A DNA stretch of 64,000 nucleotides from Centropus unirufus (GCA_013397695.1 VYZI01000003.1:3459696-3523695), one strand, 5' to 3'; positions 27,356 to 41,800 are shown, counted from the first letter of the stretch. Notes: a model not told the origin generated them from the letters alone. Translations and numbers: made by a program.

Positions 27356-27360
27356 ATATC
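27356..27360 (+). repeat. Target-site duplication, left copy (ATATC)
   Basis: The five bases immediately outside the LTR terminus TGTCC are ATATC, matching the five bases after the other terminus at 27986-27990. Confidence 0.8.
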
Positions 27361-27985
27361 TGTCCCGGTTTGAAAGCAAACCAGTGAGACTCTGAGTCAG
27401 AAATACAATTTAATAGGAAAAGAGAAACAAATAAAATGCAATAGAACAAAGGAAAAACCACCGACACGGCCAGAACACAACCTGACACCCTGTCAGCCAG
27501 GGTGGCGTTAGCAGTCCAATGAAATGGTAGATGTGGCTCCGCAGAAAAGTCTGTTCTTTCTTGGAAAAGTCCAGCGGCAGCCACGNNNNNNNNNNNNNNN
27601 NNNNNNNNNNNNNNNNNNNNNNNNNNNNNNNNNNNNNNNNNNNNNNNNNNNNNNNNNNNNNNNNNNNNNNNNNNNNNNNNNNNNNNNNNNNNNNNNNNNN
27701 NNNNNNNNNNNNNNNNNNNNNNNNNNNNNNNNNNNNNNNNNNNNNNNNNNTGGCAGAGTCATGTGGCAGAGTCCTTGATTGCCCATTGAACAGAGATGAC
27801 TCCTGAGAGCGGCCCCGGCCGGCCCCACCCCAACCGGCTCTGCTCCGGGGGCTCCTAGCGCTGCCGCCTCTCCTCAGCCCCGGCCGTTGCCCAGAGCAGC
27901 GCGCGCCCTCACCTGCTTTAACAGCTTGTGAGAATGGTAATAGAATACATACCCTTGGGCACATCTTACATTGTAACCTAGGACA
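27361..27985 (-). mobile_element. Complete solo ERV LTR with assembly gap
   Basis: On the + strand the element runs from TGTCCCGGTTTGAAAGCAAA to AACCTAGGACA, so the termini form the inverted repeat TGTCC/GGACA with canonical TG...CA. ATATC flanks both sides, a 5-bp target duplication that fits ERV3/ERVL-like integration. No internal viral sequence is present, so this is a solo LTR formed by LTR-LTR recombination. I infer minus orientation because ATTAAA (the reverse of TTTAAT at 27408-27413) lies near that end. The segment at 27800-27910 is strongly GC-rich against an AT-rich background. A 165-base N gap (27586-27750) lies inside the LTR, so its true length is uncertain. Open frames across the N run are artefacts. 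Confidence 0.85.
27586..27750. other. Assembly gap (165 N)
   Basis: A run of 165 undetermined bases inside the solo LTR, next to its GC-rich half. Confidence 0.99.
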
Positions 27986-27990
27986 ATATC
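27986..27990 (+). repeat. Target-site duplication, right copy (ATATC)
   Basis: ATATC follows directly after the GGACA terminus and matches 27356-27360. Confidence 0.8.
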
Positions 27991-30900
27991 CTTTGATATT
28001 TCTTAGAACACAATACAAGAGTATTTAAACAGTATTACATGTTTATTTATGAGAGTTATACCTTTTTCAGAAATATATTTTTACTTTAATACAGAGACCA
28101 AATGACTTGCAGTTTTAAACTGCCTCTATGTTTTGATAGGATAGCTAAATGCAAGTTGCCTAATGAATCTTGTTATGGTCCTCTCTGCCTAGAACTGTTT
28201 CTTTATTAAAGATAACAAAAAAAAAGAAAAAATCAAAACATAAGATCCTTTGGAAGAAAGAATCTGAGTCTTTCTCCACTTTAGTAGCTTGTTCACAAAG
28301 TAAGGACACAACTTCACAACTTTTATTTTCAGTGAAGATTTCTTGCATTCTGAGAAGTCTTATTTTAACAGTAAAAAAAAAAGAACATTAAAAGATCATT
28401 ATCTTCCTTTTCTTTCTTTTTTTTCTTTTTTGTTCACAATAGAGAAGTGCTTTCTGACATACGGTTTCAGATGTATTTTCATGGTTTGAGAGGGATTTCA
28501 TCTATGACTGTAAAAAGGAAACAGTGGCATAATCTTCTTTGATCATGTTTCTGGATGAGAAGACATATCCATTGGGGTTGGTGATAAATTGCAATGAGCA
28601 TATGAACCAAATAGAAAGCCACCTAGGCATTACAATGCCATGAAAGTATGAAAGACTTCGTCCATGCAAGTGGTAGTTTAGAAGCTGAAATACACAACTC
28701 GCATTTGAGAAAAGCAAGGGTTCACCTCAGTCAATTTTAGCTACATGAAAGTTGGTTTCCTGATTGTGTATGTTGGTTCTGTGTCTCTCAGTGGAGTGAG
28801 GAGATGACCATGTTTTCTGCTTACAGCCTCTGTTGCACAGCAGTAGAGTGTGGAGCCTCAGTTCCTCTGTGGAATGCAGGCAGGTGGGAAGTGTCATTTT
28901 TAAGTGGTTTCTTCCACATGTCTTATGTCAACATACACTGGTAGTCTGCAGCAGAAATGCCAAATTATGCCTTTCTGTGGAATCTGAAGGGAAATAAATA
29001 CTGATTGTAAAGAATAGAGGAAACTGAACAAATAAACATTTGTTCATAAGAGAGAGGTGGAAAAATCCTGTAGGCAAAGAGGACAAGTTGGATCTGGCAT
29101 TTGTTTTCCTTTTGAAATTAACATTTATCTTTATATTGCAATATGCGTATTATAGTTTATATCCAAAATACTCATAAATTACAGTAAAAGTCTCCAAGGT
29201 ACCTTTTCCAGTCATCTAAAGCAAAACTGAAATCAAAGTAATAGTCCCATTTTACCCTCTTCATCCTATTACAAACCATCCTTTCTTGATAACAGTTTTT
29301 AGTTTCCTTTTCAGCTTTCTACAGTTATGTTGCAAGAAGCTCTTAATTATGGTTGAAATAGTTCTATTTCAATATGTTTTACTTCTCTAGTAATTCTAAA
29401 CAAATGTGCTCCCTCATATTTTTTATAGATGCCTCAATTTTGCTCCTTACCAGAATTAGTCAAGTAATTAAAAATTAAAGTTCAGTTTTGTGACATGGTA
29501 ATGTAACAGAATTTGAAATGTGAGGCACTGAAATACCACATTCTGCAGTAAACAATGATGATAAATAAGTATTTCAATCTCAATATAATAACAATTAGAG
29601 GAAGCAATCTCTCTTAATTTTGTGTGTGACAAATCAGTCACACATAATAAAAACAATCAAGATTCAATAGATTCAGGGATTACAGCTTGACAAAATCACA
29701 ACTGCCTATTTCCCAACCAATAAATAGGAATGATTTTTCATGTAATGTATATAAAGGCTATTTTCTTTCCAATTATAAATCTAGAGGTAATAAGATATTC
29801 ACTGTACAATAAAAAAAAATCAGTTCACTAAGGAGACTTTATTTAAAAAAGATCTGATTGTGTGCAACTCACATTAGTTTTCTTAAATACTACATTTTTC
29901 TTTAACATGAAAATGGTAAATCTTGTTTCCAGACGTTATTAATGTCATAACAGTTGATATTCTATGAGAGTTTAAATGACTAATCTCAATACGCATCTGA
30001 TTATAATGTGGTTTTAAGGCTTTTTTTTTTCTCCACTCTAAACCTTACCCTGTCAGGACACAAAGCTGACAAAGTTTTGCATATAGAAATTATTGGTAAG
30101 GATTACTTGTGATGTTGTGAATGGATATTTAATTTTCAATATAATGAGAGAAAATTGATATACCTATGTAGCAATGATGCAATGAAAGATACATTTCCAC
30201 AAGTTTCTTACAGTAAAAACTGCTACAATGAAGTGAACATTAATGACCGTCCAGATATTTAAATATAAACAGTTAAGTATGAATAAAATTTAAATACAGA
30301 GAAATTATTTGATAGTATATTAGCAAATTTTATGCATTTCCATGTTCATCTTGTCTTGATTTTGTGATGACTCTTCCTTATTAAATGATTAAATTATTTA
30401 AAACCTTCCAAAATTTTCATTTTTCTGACACGGACTAGCATTTATGAAGTATTTCATGTTCATAATATGCACTCTTTGAAACATTGCCTTTAGACAAAGA
30501 TCTTGTACTTTTAGAAATCTTCGGCCACTGTGGTTTGTTTCAGGACAGTTTGCAGTGTGCATCTTCTCTTTTGGAAGTGATAAAGGCCAGGTGTAGGGGA
30601 AGGAAAAAAACCTTGTGTATCGTGTAAGAAAAATTGAACATTAATTTGATTATAAATGACTTTCAGCTGACTTAGACAAACCCTCTAACTTGTATATCTG
30701 GAGTTGCTTGCTTGAGCTTTAGCAAATCTGATTCTCCTCCCTCACCCTTAGGTTCAGTTCTAACTTGTGTTCAATATTATGACACATGACTGATAAATAA
30801 CTTCTGATCCTCTGTACAATTGTTTCATCTTTAAACTCAAAAAACTATGTTAATTACCATCAGGTTGTTTCTCAGTTCCGTGAGTATAAACTGAAAGCAG

Positions 30901-33900
30901 TTAGCCTTTCTCCAAAACCCCCTGAAACACTCTCTTGTGTCACTAGCGAGCAAAGAAAATAATGTAACTTATAGTTTTTTGATCAGTAGATATAGGAATT
31001 CAAAATTCTGTCAAAAACTTCGACCACAGAAATATCCACTAAACAAAGATGATGAATTGGGAATGCAATTCAGACTTTATGGTCAAAAAGGGATTTTGTG
31101 AAAATAGTTTTGTGACCTAACTTTTAATATCCAGGAAAAAGAGAAAACTAAGAGAAGACTTACTTGAATGAAATAGAAGACCTTCCAACTGTTTACAATT
31201 GTTTCCATGGTCCAATATTTATGTCAATAAAATAAAAAATGAAGGATCCCAAAGAAAAAAACCAACCAAAAAACCTCAAGACACAACCAGACGCAAAACC
31301 AACCAAAAAATAACAAGAAAGCCCACTTAACCATACCATTATCTATCAGCTTTTAAGGGACTTAAAGAAAATCAAAGCATGAGGTCTACTTTTTTTTCTC
31401 TAAGCAGAAATATTTGGACCTCAATTTATGATTTTCCTAGTCAACTGTTGCACTGAGAAAGATGAGGATCAACTCCCAAGAGGGAAATTCAAGTGCCTTA
31501 ACTGGAGGCTTAATACTCACATCCTTCCTGGATCATGAGTTCCAGCATACTTCCACATAGATAATTAGCTATACATTTGCACATGCAAATCTCTGCTATT
31601 TTGGTCCTTCCCTGGGAAGATCAGTCCTTTTCATGAACGGTTCCCTGACACAGTTCCTTAGCTCTGTAGCAATATTACAATTCAGCTTCTCTACTTCAAA
31701 AAAATTCTGCTCCTGTATTATTAAATCATCTCTGGAAGTTGTGTGCTCTTCCTAGGAAGACAAGGAAGCTGTTGCTCTGCAAAGTGTTTATGTTTATCAT
31801 GGTCGTTAAATTATGTATGTGCATATGTGTGTGGGAGTATTTTTGTATTTGCATGTGTGTAGATAATAGCTAGTGTTCATTATGATGATTCTTAATCTTC
31901 AGTATTTTCTTTAAATGTAATGAAAGTATAAGGAATTTATTACTAAAAATATTTTAGCAAGAAAAAACCCACACCTGCTACAAAAACTAAAATTAAACCA
32001 GTAAGCATGATGTGAACCAGTTCAAAAAACAATGCTCTCTGGAACTTAAGTTGCAAAGGAACATCATAAGAGTGCACTCTGATATGTGTGGGGATAGATG
32101 CATGAAATTTTAGAGGATTTACAAGAGAGCACCAGAGTTACACTTTGGAAGTGTGCAATAACTCTTTTAGCAGTCAGCTTTGCTGGTATACATAATGATT
32201 TTCCCAAGAACACACCATTTCTTATACCTGTCATTTATTTGCAAGTCTGGTTAGATTAACTGCAAGCTAGAGTTTATGCTCTCAAGTGACCCCAGGGTTT
32301 AGCTTCCAGCAGTCCTTTACAGTTAGCACATTAGTCATCTTCAACTGGAGATGAACTTGAAAAGTACCCAAAATATTTCCCAAACACTAGCCAGATGAAG
32401 AACTGCCACAGGTGCCACTTATGGGAAAAATGTCATCATGTCTGGTAATCAAGATTTTATTTCAACTGAATCTTTTTTGACAACAGTGTTTTTGAGGACA
32501 GTATTCAGGCATGAGATGAGAAACTCAGTAGCATACCACTGGAAGTGTATAGGTTGTGTCATGTTATACCCGACCTCATCCAGTTTCACCCCTCACCTCC
32601 CTATCATAAATACCAATTATCTGCAAGTTGTTTCGATCTTCCTCTAAATTCTACTTCTTTAGACAGAAATATTTTTAACTGTACATTATCAGTACCACAA
32701 TGTGTTTACATGTCAGAAAGGAATAGCATAAAAATAAATTCTGCTCATCTGTGACAGGCAAATATTTTAATTTTCATCAGTTTTGACAAGACTGTTGCCA
32801 TAGGTAATATACATTTACAAGTTCTATTTTATTAGCACATCAAATCGTGTTGCACTGAATTACAATTTGTCAGATGGTATTAGTGTTACGTTGTATCTTA
32901 CAAAATATCGCTCCCACTTAAACACATGAAGAAGTTGATAAAGAACTTTTCTTTTGTATTTTGTTTATATATTCAGGTCTCAAAAGCTGTTCGGTTTTTT
33001 TTTTTGGTTAACTTAACAAATAACTATTAATGAAAGTTTTGACACCAGTTAACATATTCTCTTGCATGACATCTTGGAATCTGTTATCAAGATTTTCTGG
33101 TTTTTAAAAAAGACATGTTTTTTCAAGCTTATATAAAAGCATCACATGCAAAAATCACTAGTGGCCTGATCCTGTGTTGTTTAAGTAGGCGGTATGTCAC
33201 TGTCTCCAACTATTTTGTTTCTTTTCAATAAAAGTGCTCAAGTTCCATGGCACTTCTCTTTAGTTTGTGAAATGTATTTTATGCAGGTTGTGTTCTGAGT
33301 ATTTTATAGAGTAAGAGGGTTGCAATGCTAACAGCATTCTTATACATACTAAGAAAAGGAAAGTTAGATATATTTCCAGAAAATGGTGAAAGCCCAGTAA
33401 CATATTGATCCCTTTTACAGCCTTTTGTCTATTTGAAGCACAGGTAACATCTCACGAAACTTAGAAGAAATTATTGTTCTCTACTAATACCCATTACAGC
33501 AGTCCCCATAATATTCCATAGTCTCCATAATATTAGATTCTTCTCATTTGCATCTAACAAAAAAAAAAAAAGAAAATGAAAAATTTGTACAAAAAAAATT
33601 ATGGATAAACATATGACCAGACACACTATATTGGTAATAGGAGAAAGAAATACATGCCCACAATGAGGCTGTAACAATCAATACAAAAGATTTGAAATGT
33701 AGTGGTTTCCCTTTGGAACAGTGAGTTATGCAGTAACACAATTGCATTTTTTAACTTCAAAATTATGCCTACACTATATATGATGCAAATTGCTTAATAT
33801 TATTTTTACATTGGCATTTTAAATAGTAATTTTACAAAATCTTTCCCAAAGGTTCAGTTCTTTATGAGTTTAGAAGGAACTTTTTCCTATTAGTAATGAA

Positions 33901-34465
33901 CATATAGTGTTCAAATTGTGCTTGAAAGCAGAGCTCTGATTTCAAATCTACTTAATATTTTCTTCTAAGCAGCTGCAATCTAGTTACTTACTGTTAAATA
34001 CTTCCCATTATTACCTGCTGCTAAGGATATAATATTAATCTATAATTATATTTTTTCCAGAAACAATTTAATATATCCAATATATATATTCATTATGTAT
34101 AATATATATCTTGTATATATATATACACACATATAAAGAACATAAAAAACTCTCTCACATTTGGTAAAATGCAGTCACTCTTTACAAAAGAGCTCTTTAC
34201 TTTCCTTTCAAGGCATGTCCTGTTAACACAATTTATTATGACTGTCCTCCCGACCTCAATTCCTCCCCACCAGTGTTATTATGGGTAAACTGCAAAAGCT
34301 CTTTCAGTGGAAGATCTTAAGAAGAGCTTTAACAAATGGATGTTGACCTAAATATACCTCATAGTGATTCTGCATTAGACTGTCAAGATTCATTTCATAA
34401 TTTCACAGTGATATCTTTTATATGCATCCAGTCATTTAAATCTCTTCCCTTTACTTTACAGTTGG
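27991..34465. other. AT-rich noncoding DNA
   Basis: No gene, RNA gene or known repeat family was recognised. Open frames are 60-73 codons. The AT/AC microsatellite at 34070-34137 is the only structure noted. Confidence 0.55.
34070..34137 (+). repeat. AT-rich (TA)n / (CA)n imperfect microsatellite
   Basis: Runs of ATATATAT interrupted by CATTATGT, then TATATATATATACACACATA. Confidence 0.8.
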
Positions 34466-35040
34466 TATGGTGAGCTGACCTGGGCTGGCTGCTAAGTGCC
34501 CAGCAAGTCACTCTCTCATTGACACTCAGCACAACAAAGGAGAAATAAGGTGAAAAACTCATGGACCGAGGTAAAGGCATTTAAATAAAGAAAAGCAAAG
34601 GCCACACTGGGAAGCAAAGCAAAGCAAAAAGACTCATTATCTACTTCCCATCAGCAGGTGATGGTGATATCTAGACATGTCCTGGGAAGTAAGACCTCAG
34701 TACATACAGTGGTTGCTTCAGGAAAGAAACAAATTTTCCCCTCTCCCTTCTTTGCCTCGGTTTTTATTGCTGAGCATGACAATGTATGGCATAGAATATC
34801 CATTTGTTCATCTCTTGTCAGCTGTCCCACATGTGTCCCTTTCCCACCTTTAGCCCATCCCTAGCCTACTGGCCTTTGTTGGGGTTAGAAGAGAAAGCCT
34901 TGATGCTCTACGAGTACAACTCAGCAGTATCCAAAATATTAGAGTGATATCAACACTGCCCTAACTACAGATACAAAGTACAGCACTATAAGAGTTACAG
35001 TCCTTGGTGTTTAGCTTGGAAGCTAAATCTGACTACACAC
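34466..35040 (-). mobile_element. Avian ERV LTR (solo, decayed ends)
   Basis: The + strand begins TATGGTGAGCTGACCTGGGC, where the first bases appear mutated from TGTGGTG. It continues with GGAGAAATAAGGTGAAAAAC, GCATTTAAATAAAG, repeated GCAAA units, TCTACTTCCCATCAGCAGGT, TTTTTATTGCTGAGCATGAC, TATGGCATAGAATATCCATT, CAGCTGTCCC, then GTACAGCACTATAAGAGTTA. This order is that of a common avian LTR whose minus strand is the sense strand. The LTR at 56034-56566 shares the opening and the GAATATCC...CAGCTGTCC core, so the two are related. No internal viral sequence adjoins it, which suggests a solo LTR. The upper end near 35040 is uncertain, and no target duplication could be fixed. Frames inside are not genes. 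Confidence 0.8.
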
Positions 35041-38000
35041 ACTATACAGAGTTTACCTGATTTTCCATCCCAAGAGCATTACTTCATATAAATTATATAC
35101 TGTATTTAGTCCTAAACTGTTTTAGGTTCCTAGCATGAAAATTGTTATATGCCTGCTGTCATTATAAATGAGAAAATGACATGTCTTAATTGTTTAAAAA
35201 CAAGGTAGGGAATTGGGTACTTGTGAGCTTTTGTACAAAATACTGCTGTATTTTTGGATAATAATAATTCTTGTCATAGCTACTATTTAATGTTTCTTAT
35301 GCCGTAGTTTGCAAATGTCAAGTGAGATTATAATCAATTCTGATCCCACACGATTTCTACTGCTTTATAGGAAGTGATTATACCCCCACAGAAATCTGAA
35401 ATGTGAAGAGATAATATACAGGAAAGGCTGATATCCTTCAAGTAGAGACTGGGAGCATAAGCATTGAATAATTAAGCAAAACAAACCTATGCAGCACAAT
35501 CCATATGCTTTTTTAATCCTCAGGAAATGGGTTTATAAAACAAGGCTATTAATTTGATTTATACTTTGTTTAAAAGCAAAGATGATGACCTTGAAGAATT
35601 TGGACTCAAGTGTGAAGTACAGGTAAGAGGGCTAGTGTGCAATGCCTTGCAATATAAGTTGATCACTGCTTTACTATAAATCCATCTTTTTGCTCCTTTG
35701 AATTAGCCCCTTAGTTAAAAAGAAAAAAAAAACCAATACAACAAGCCCTCCCATCCCCCAGACCCCCACAAAATAAAAAAAAAAAACAGACCTGAGATCA
35801 TGAGATCAGTCCCACAGGTTTGCTGTGAAGAATAATTAGAACATTCTCAGAACTTTGAAAAAAACTATAATTCTTATTTATTGAACTTAATACATAAACC
35901 AGTCTGCTTTGATATGCACTGCAAATAGTACAGTGCTGTTACATAATGTGAAGGAGAGATATTATTTACCATTATAAAATGTCACCTCTTTTCCTGCCAA
36001 ATTTCTTTGCCCGTCTTTGAAGTAATTAGTTTTGTCATGACTATTCAAAATTCATTAACAGAAAATGCTGGCTGATTAAGCACATCCAAGGCCAAGACTC
36101 ACAAACAGTGATTCCTCTGCTTTACATGAATTCACAGAGTAAACGTTTATCTGATACAGAGCCAGAACTGCCTACTATCCTTTATACTATGTTTTCGAAG
36201 ATTACTTTTGCTCTCGATCGCTAACTTTAACTATGCTTGTAAAAAAATGGAACAGAAGGCTGAAAACCTCATTACTTACCTGTGGGGCCTAAACTTTAAA
36301 AACGCTTCGCCATTGTTCAAAAGACACCATTTTCAAATTATCTTTAATTGCCCTGCTGGTGGGGGAAACTTTAAAACAAAAAGTGATATTTTTTAAAGAG
36401 GGCTCCCACTCCACACAATAAGCCAAGAGAATGAAGTCTCTGTTGACTACTTTCTTTTTTTCCCCATCTCCTGATTTCTTATATTCTTTTGCTAAGTTTA
36501 TAGACGAATACTTGCTACAGTGCACCGCTCACATTTATAAAGTTCTGCAAATTAACCACTGTCAAAGTTAAGAATATAAACTTGCAATCTGCATTCAATG
36601 AATAAAGGAAAACAAACAAGCAAACAAACTTCCGAGGTGGAAACGCAAAGGTTAGAGACATTAAAGACATTTTGTTTTTCTTCTGAAAACTATACCATTC
36701 TTATATTTCTTCTTTCAAGATGTTTTATTGTAGATTTTTCTACCAAGGTACATGAGTGCATGAAGATGTAAACTCAAAACCTGTCTTTATAATTCTATGT
36801 ACTGTGAAATTGTTTTCCTTGTAGTCAAAATTTGTTCTCACTCATAGAGTAAAAACATTGGGAATTACTTTAAAATAATGGAGATGATATTTCAAAGTGC
36901 TCTTAATTATGCTCTGTGATGCCTTATCTCTAGGAAGAAGTACCCATTAATTTCTACATGCACTGTTTTAATGAATTACCTAATAATTTCAATGTAAATA
37001 TTTATATGAAGTCTTCTCAGCTGTGTGTTAATGAGGTTCAAGTCCAGTTTTACAGATCATGAATTAAACAAAGTAGTTACATAAATAGCCTTTGTTGCTG
37101 TGAATAACATCTAAGAGTGAGGACAGCTATATAATGAAAGTCATACTGAACAGAAAGCTCTTACAATGCCAAAGGCACACTGGCAATGCATCAATGAAAG
37201 TACACTGGGATTTGGACTAAAATTCTATAACTTAGAGAACACAGGTGGAAAATATAATTTTGAAAGTGCTTTAGTCCCATCAGACCTGTAAAGTTATGGA
37301 AGGTTCTGGACGCTTTTGTACTTTTGGAAAAGTAAAATGGTTAAGGCAGTTTCCCATGACAGTTTTACTCACAGCTACAAGAAAAAGAAAAAAAGAAAAA
37401 CATTTGCATGGTAGCAGCTGATCTAACCAGAAGGAATAAAAAGCATGTTTCTTTCTGCCTTCCAGCTTCTTGACAGTCTGAAACACAAATTTTATAGTGC
37501 CTTTTATTTCACATTTTTTAAAATAAATTTCCCAAGACTTAGTCCCTATCAATTTTCATTAAAGTGATAGCTGTTGTGTAAGAAAACATGCAAGTTATTG
37601 TAAACAGGGCATAAAAACTACTTAAAGATTATGTAAATCTGGGCATTTTATATAGAATATGTCACAATAGGAAAGAGTTTAAGCCCCACTAAAGCAAATT
37701 ATTAAGTATCAAAACATTGATAAAACAAATATACACATTTCTATTGCCTTCAACAAAACATTCTAAGTTAATTAAAACTGGAAAAATAGTCTTTCTTATT
37801 ATTGATTTATAGACTTGAGGAAGGTCTCATTTCCTGAATTCTGTCACTGCCAGCAGCTTGTAGACATTGCTCCGTCATCCAACTAGATATGTCCTTCTCT
37901 TCTGAACTCAGTTTTGCAAACTGTGTAAAAACAAATAATAGAATTGATTACTCAGTTTCAGAATGGGTATTCATCATACTTTTTTTGACTGTGACTCCTG

Positions 38001-38835
38001 ATAGGAAGAAATAAAAATAGTTCAGAAGCCTTCAGAGGGTATGTTTTCACTCATTTCCATTCTGTTTCAAAAAGTGAGAAAATCAGTGAGACTTAGATAT
38101 AGAACCTCTCTCAAAATCTGTTGTGAGCAACTAGTATGGTTTCAGGTCAACAGCTTCTAAAAATGGAGCTTTTTATGCTTTACTTCATGTTATAAAGAAA
38201 TAAAATGCATGCTGAAGAAAAATATTCAAAGAGGCATTCAGTACTAAATTAATTCAGAAATTAAATGTAGATAACCAAGAGTTATCTTTGAAATTTTGCC
38301 ATATCTCTATAAAATCATGAGATTTTCATTAAAAAAAATCTTATCTGAGTAGAATCTCTCAATCTTCATGAAGGATCAGATATTAAATGATCATTTTGAG
38401 ATGAATAAACAGTTAATTTATAACTTTTCCCTTCATTAGCAAGAAAGGATTTTATCCAAATGAATATTTTGTGTCTTTCTTTCCTGCTACAGAAAGCTTA
38501 ACTGGCAAAATTAAAAAAAAATCTGTTATCCTATTGTAAGAAGTTCTATAGACATTCTTAGCTAATTGCCCTAGAGTGAATCAATCCACACATTCAGGAT
38601 TATAGATGACAAATATTGGGGTTTTTTTTCTTGCATAGCTTTGCTTTCTTTCATATATTTGCAACAGTTTTTAACCCAAAATATTTCTCAACAAACTGTG
38701 ATGAGTGGCATGAACTTTATGATGATTTTAAAAAACTGGAGAGTCTGAGTACATTTTTTTGAAGAAGGAAGTAAGAAGGAGTCAGGGAACACAGAGACAG
38801 GAAACAATACAGGGACAAAGTGGAAAGGTGGTTTG

Positions 38836-38870
38836 ATAATTAGGACTCTACATTAATAATTAGGACTCTA
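38836..38870 (+). repeat. 15-bp direct repeat, 20-bp period
   Basis: ATAATTAGGACTCTA occurs perfectly at 38836-38850 and 38856-38870. Confidence 0.85.
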
Positions 38871-41800
38871 ATTTGCAAGTAATAAGGTGCACCTTGCACT
38901 TGCATCTTCTATGAGCTCTGAGACTAATCATTCAGAGAAGTACTCATCTCAGCAAACGTTCTGTGTGGTCATCCAGAATCTTGTTATAATCAATAGAGGG
39001 AAAGAGGCTCTGAGCTTATCGAAGTGCTTGAGTAGCTGCTTACATTCCCCAGAAGTGTTCGTTTGGCCTTAGAGAGCCACTTTGTGGCTAGTGACAGTTA
39101 GATAAACCAGCTTGGTTTCTTTTCTAGCAAGCAGTTACAGCACCAAGTTCAGGAGATAAAAAGACAGGTTAGGACTGTTGGAAACCTTGTTCAGACAACA
39201 GGAAAAAAATATAGTGATGTAGTCTCTTAGAGTTAAGAGCGCACCAGACTTCAGATTGCGCAGGCTGATTTGTATTATAGTTATAGCTACTATGAGCCCT
39301 GGTTGCAAAATGTGCACTTTGCAGTCTTATGAAGGAGAGGAAATGAATCAGTAACCACGTGGGGGTAATTGGTAGTAGTGACAGTAAATCTTACTTAAGG
39401 GTGATAGAGTAAGAATCTGATTTTGATAAAAGAGGGTGAAAGAAAATATAAATATGAGGATTAGGACGTTTGTCTTAATCCATACCCCTAATACGAAAGG
39501 AGGAGAATTATCAGGAAGTGAATCATCTGAGAAAGAGGTAACTTTCATCGGTCCAAGTGACTAATTGTATAATTTATATTTTTTTTTAAAAAAATGTTGT
39601 GATTATGAATTCTCCTATTTCTTTTCAAGGGGATGTCTACAAAGTCATTCATGATTGGGTGCTGGCATGAGCTGCCTAAGGAACAAAATGTCTAACCTGT
39701 AAAACTTTTCTATCATTTACAAATGACTGCAACTCGGTTAAAAAAAATAAATCTTAAAAATTATTGGGTTTTCTTTAGTGGAACTAAAAACCCACAAGAT
39801 TACACTGAGCCTCAATATTTTCCCACCTTCCTTTTAATTCTTTTCTTAGTAGACTTCTGCAAACCAGCAGCTTAACTAAGTGAGATCTTTGATTCAGCAA
39901 GGCTAATGTAAATCACCAGACAATAGTTCCTAGAGCTGCTTCGAGAATTTAACTGCTTCTAGCAAGACTTCTATTTCTGTCTTTTTGGGGATGTCAGTAG
40001 TCCAATGAGCCCTGGCAGGCAGGCAAGACAAGCTACGTAGGAAGCGAGTTGCTCTAGCCATCTGGAATGCCAGGGAGATGCTTAGTCAAATCTCCAGACC
40101 AGGAGCCAACAGAGCCAGTTGCTAAGGAAACCTTAAAGTTCCTCAGGCACCTTGTGAAATCCGTGGAGCTAAATACCTGATTGTCCAGCAAACTTGGTCA
40201 AGCTGTTTTTCTGACAGCCTGGCTATACCACTGTGTGCATCTCTGGGATCTCTGCCTGTTGGCCAGATGTTGTAGTCTTTTTGGCTGATCAACAGGAGGA
40301 ACAGCCGTGGTGTGCACAGCAGATGGAGAGCAGCAGAAATTTGTAAAGAGTTGTGGAAACCTGGGAAAATCAGTTAGATTTATTTGGAAGACTTCAGAAG
40401 TTGAATGTCTTGGTTTCCATATGAAGTGTTACTATGATTTAATATTTTCCTGAAATATTGGATACTTCTGGACCAACATTTCTGTCAATTTCTTTAATCA
40501 GCTCTAGTCTCATGACATGTAAGAAACAGTTAAATATCGTAGCTTGTTCCACATCACTGGAAAACAGAATAGTTCATAATTAATATTATTTTTCACTTTC
40601 ATTTTATACTTTTCTATATTTCTATATTTTATACTTTTTAAAGAGTCAATTAGTCATGCAAGAAAAAAAAAAACAAACAACAAAGCAAGAAACCAATTGC
40701 CAGTTAATTTGGAGCTGTAATAGCCATCTGAGAGATCCAACCCAGCTGCAAAACTGTCTGCATTCATTCACTTAACCTTTATGTCCTGAACCCATGTCTT
40801 TTTCCTTAGCTCTAGAGATTTCTAGGCCTGGAAGGGAGTTTTTTTATTTCAAATGTAAAATATTGCTCTCTAGTTTTCGGGGTAAATTGAAAATCTACTT
40901 GTCTGATTTAACACTTTAAAATGTTATTGGTTCTTGTACTATTATTGACTACAGTTTTTGCAGCTCCCCGGGGTGTGGTAAATAGCTGTTCAACAATGCA
41001 GCCTGGATTGATTTTCATTCATTAACTTTGAAAAAGGACATAAACTTCCTGGACTATATATTCTTTCAGAATTTATCATTCCTTCTTATGTTTTAATCAT
41101 GCTTTAGAAATTGATCTTATTGTTCCTTTCAAGAAAGTCAGTAATATGTTAATGAATTAGAATTTCATTAAAAGAAAATCCAAGGAAACTGCTTCTCAAC
41201 AGATTATTTAGTCCTGTTATGATGAATTTTTTCAGTTAATTTATATGCATACACATGCACAACAGGTTGTCCCATATCTATATATACACACATGTAAATG
41301 TTGACCCACCTAAGAAGTTGGGGAAGAGAGGGAAACGACGACAACTGGGTACTGAAGATTTGTTCTATTATTTTGTCTTCTTATTGAGAGGTACAGTTTA
41401 ACTGTATCAGCAAAAGATTTTCAGGAAGCTTTGCTTTTTACACCGTTACTGAGAGATGTTCACCCTGGAGAAATCCCTTTATGTTGACAGCAGTAAGGCA
41501 ATTGAAAATTACCAATCACCTGTCTGAGCTTTCTGTGGTTTAGTTTTTCAACATTTCTTATCTGTGCCAGAGTTTATGTCTTATTCAACAAAGATGAGAG
41601 GTAGAGACTACCTGACCTAAACTCTACTCAGGCATTAGCATCATTTTTGACAATGCTGCAGAAGATGTAACAGCCCATAAAAGCTCTAAAATATATTGGC
41701 AACTGAAAAGGCACTCCCACCCATCAGCAGGAGACGACTTCTAGCCCACTTTTCTAAACGATGTAGCTCAATAGCTGGTGGTTGAAGATTTTTCTGGACT

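Noticed and set aside
27508..27828. Other frames crossing the same gap on both strands
   Set aside because: They are open only because N codons hide stops.
27410..28018. 202-codon minus-strand frame
   Set aside because: About 55 codons are undetermined bases in the assembly gap, and the rest is ERV LTR DNA.
28502..28717. 71-codon minus frame rich in hydrophobic residues
   Set aside because: It has no recognisable family, no exon signals and no conservation evidence. A frame of this length is expected by chance in 64 kb.
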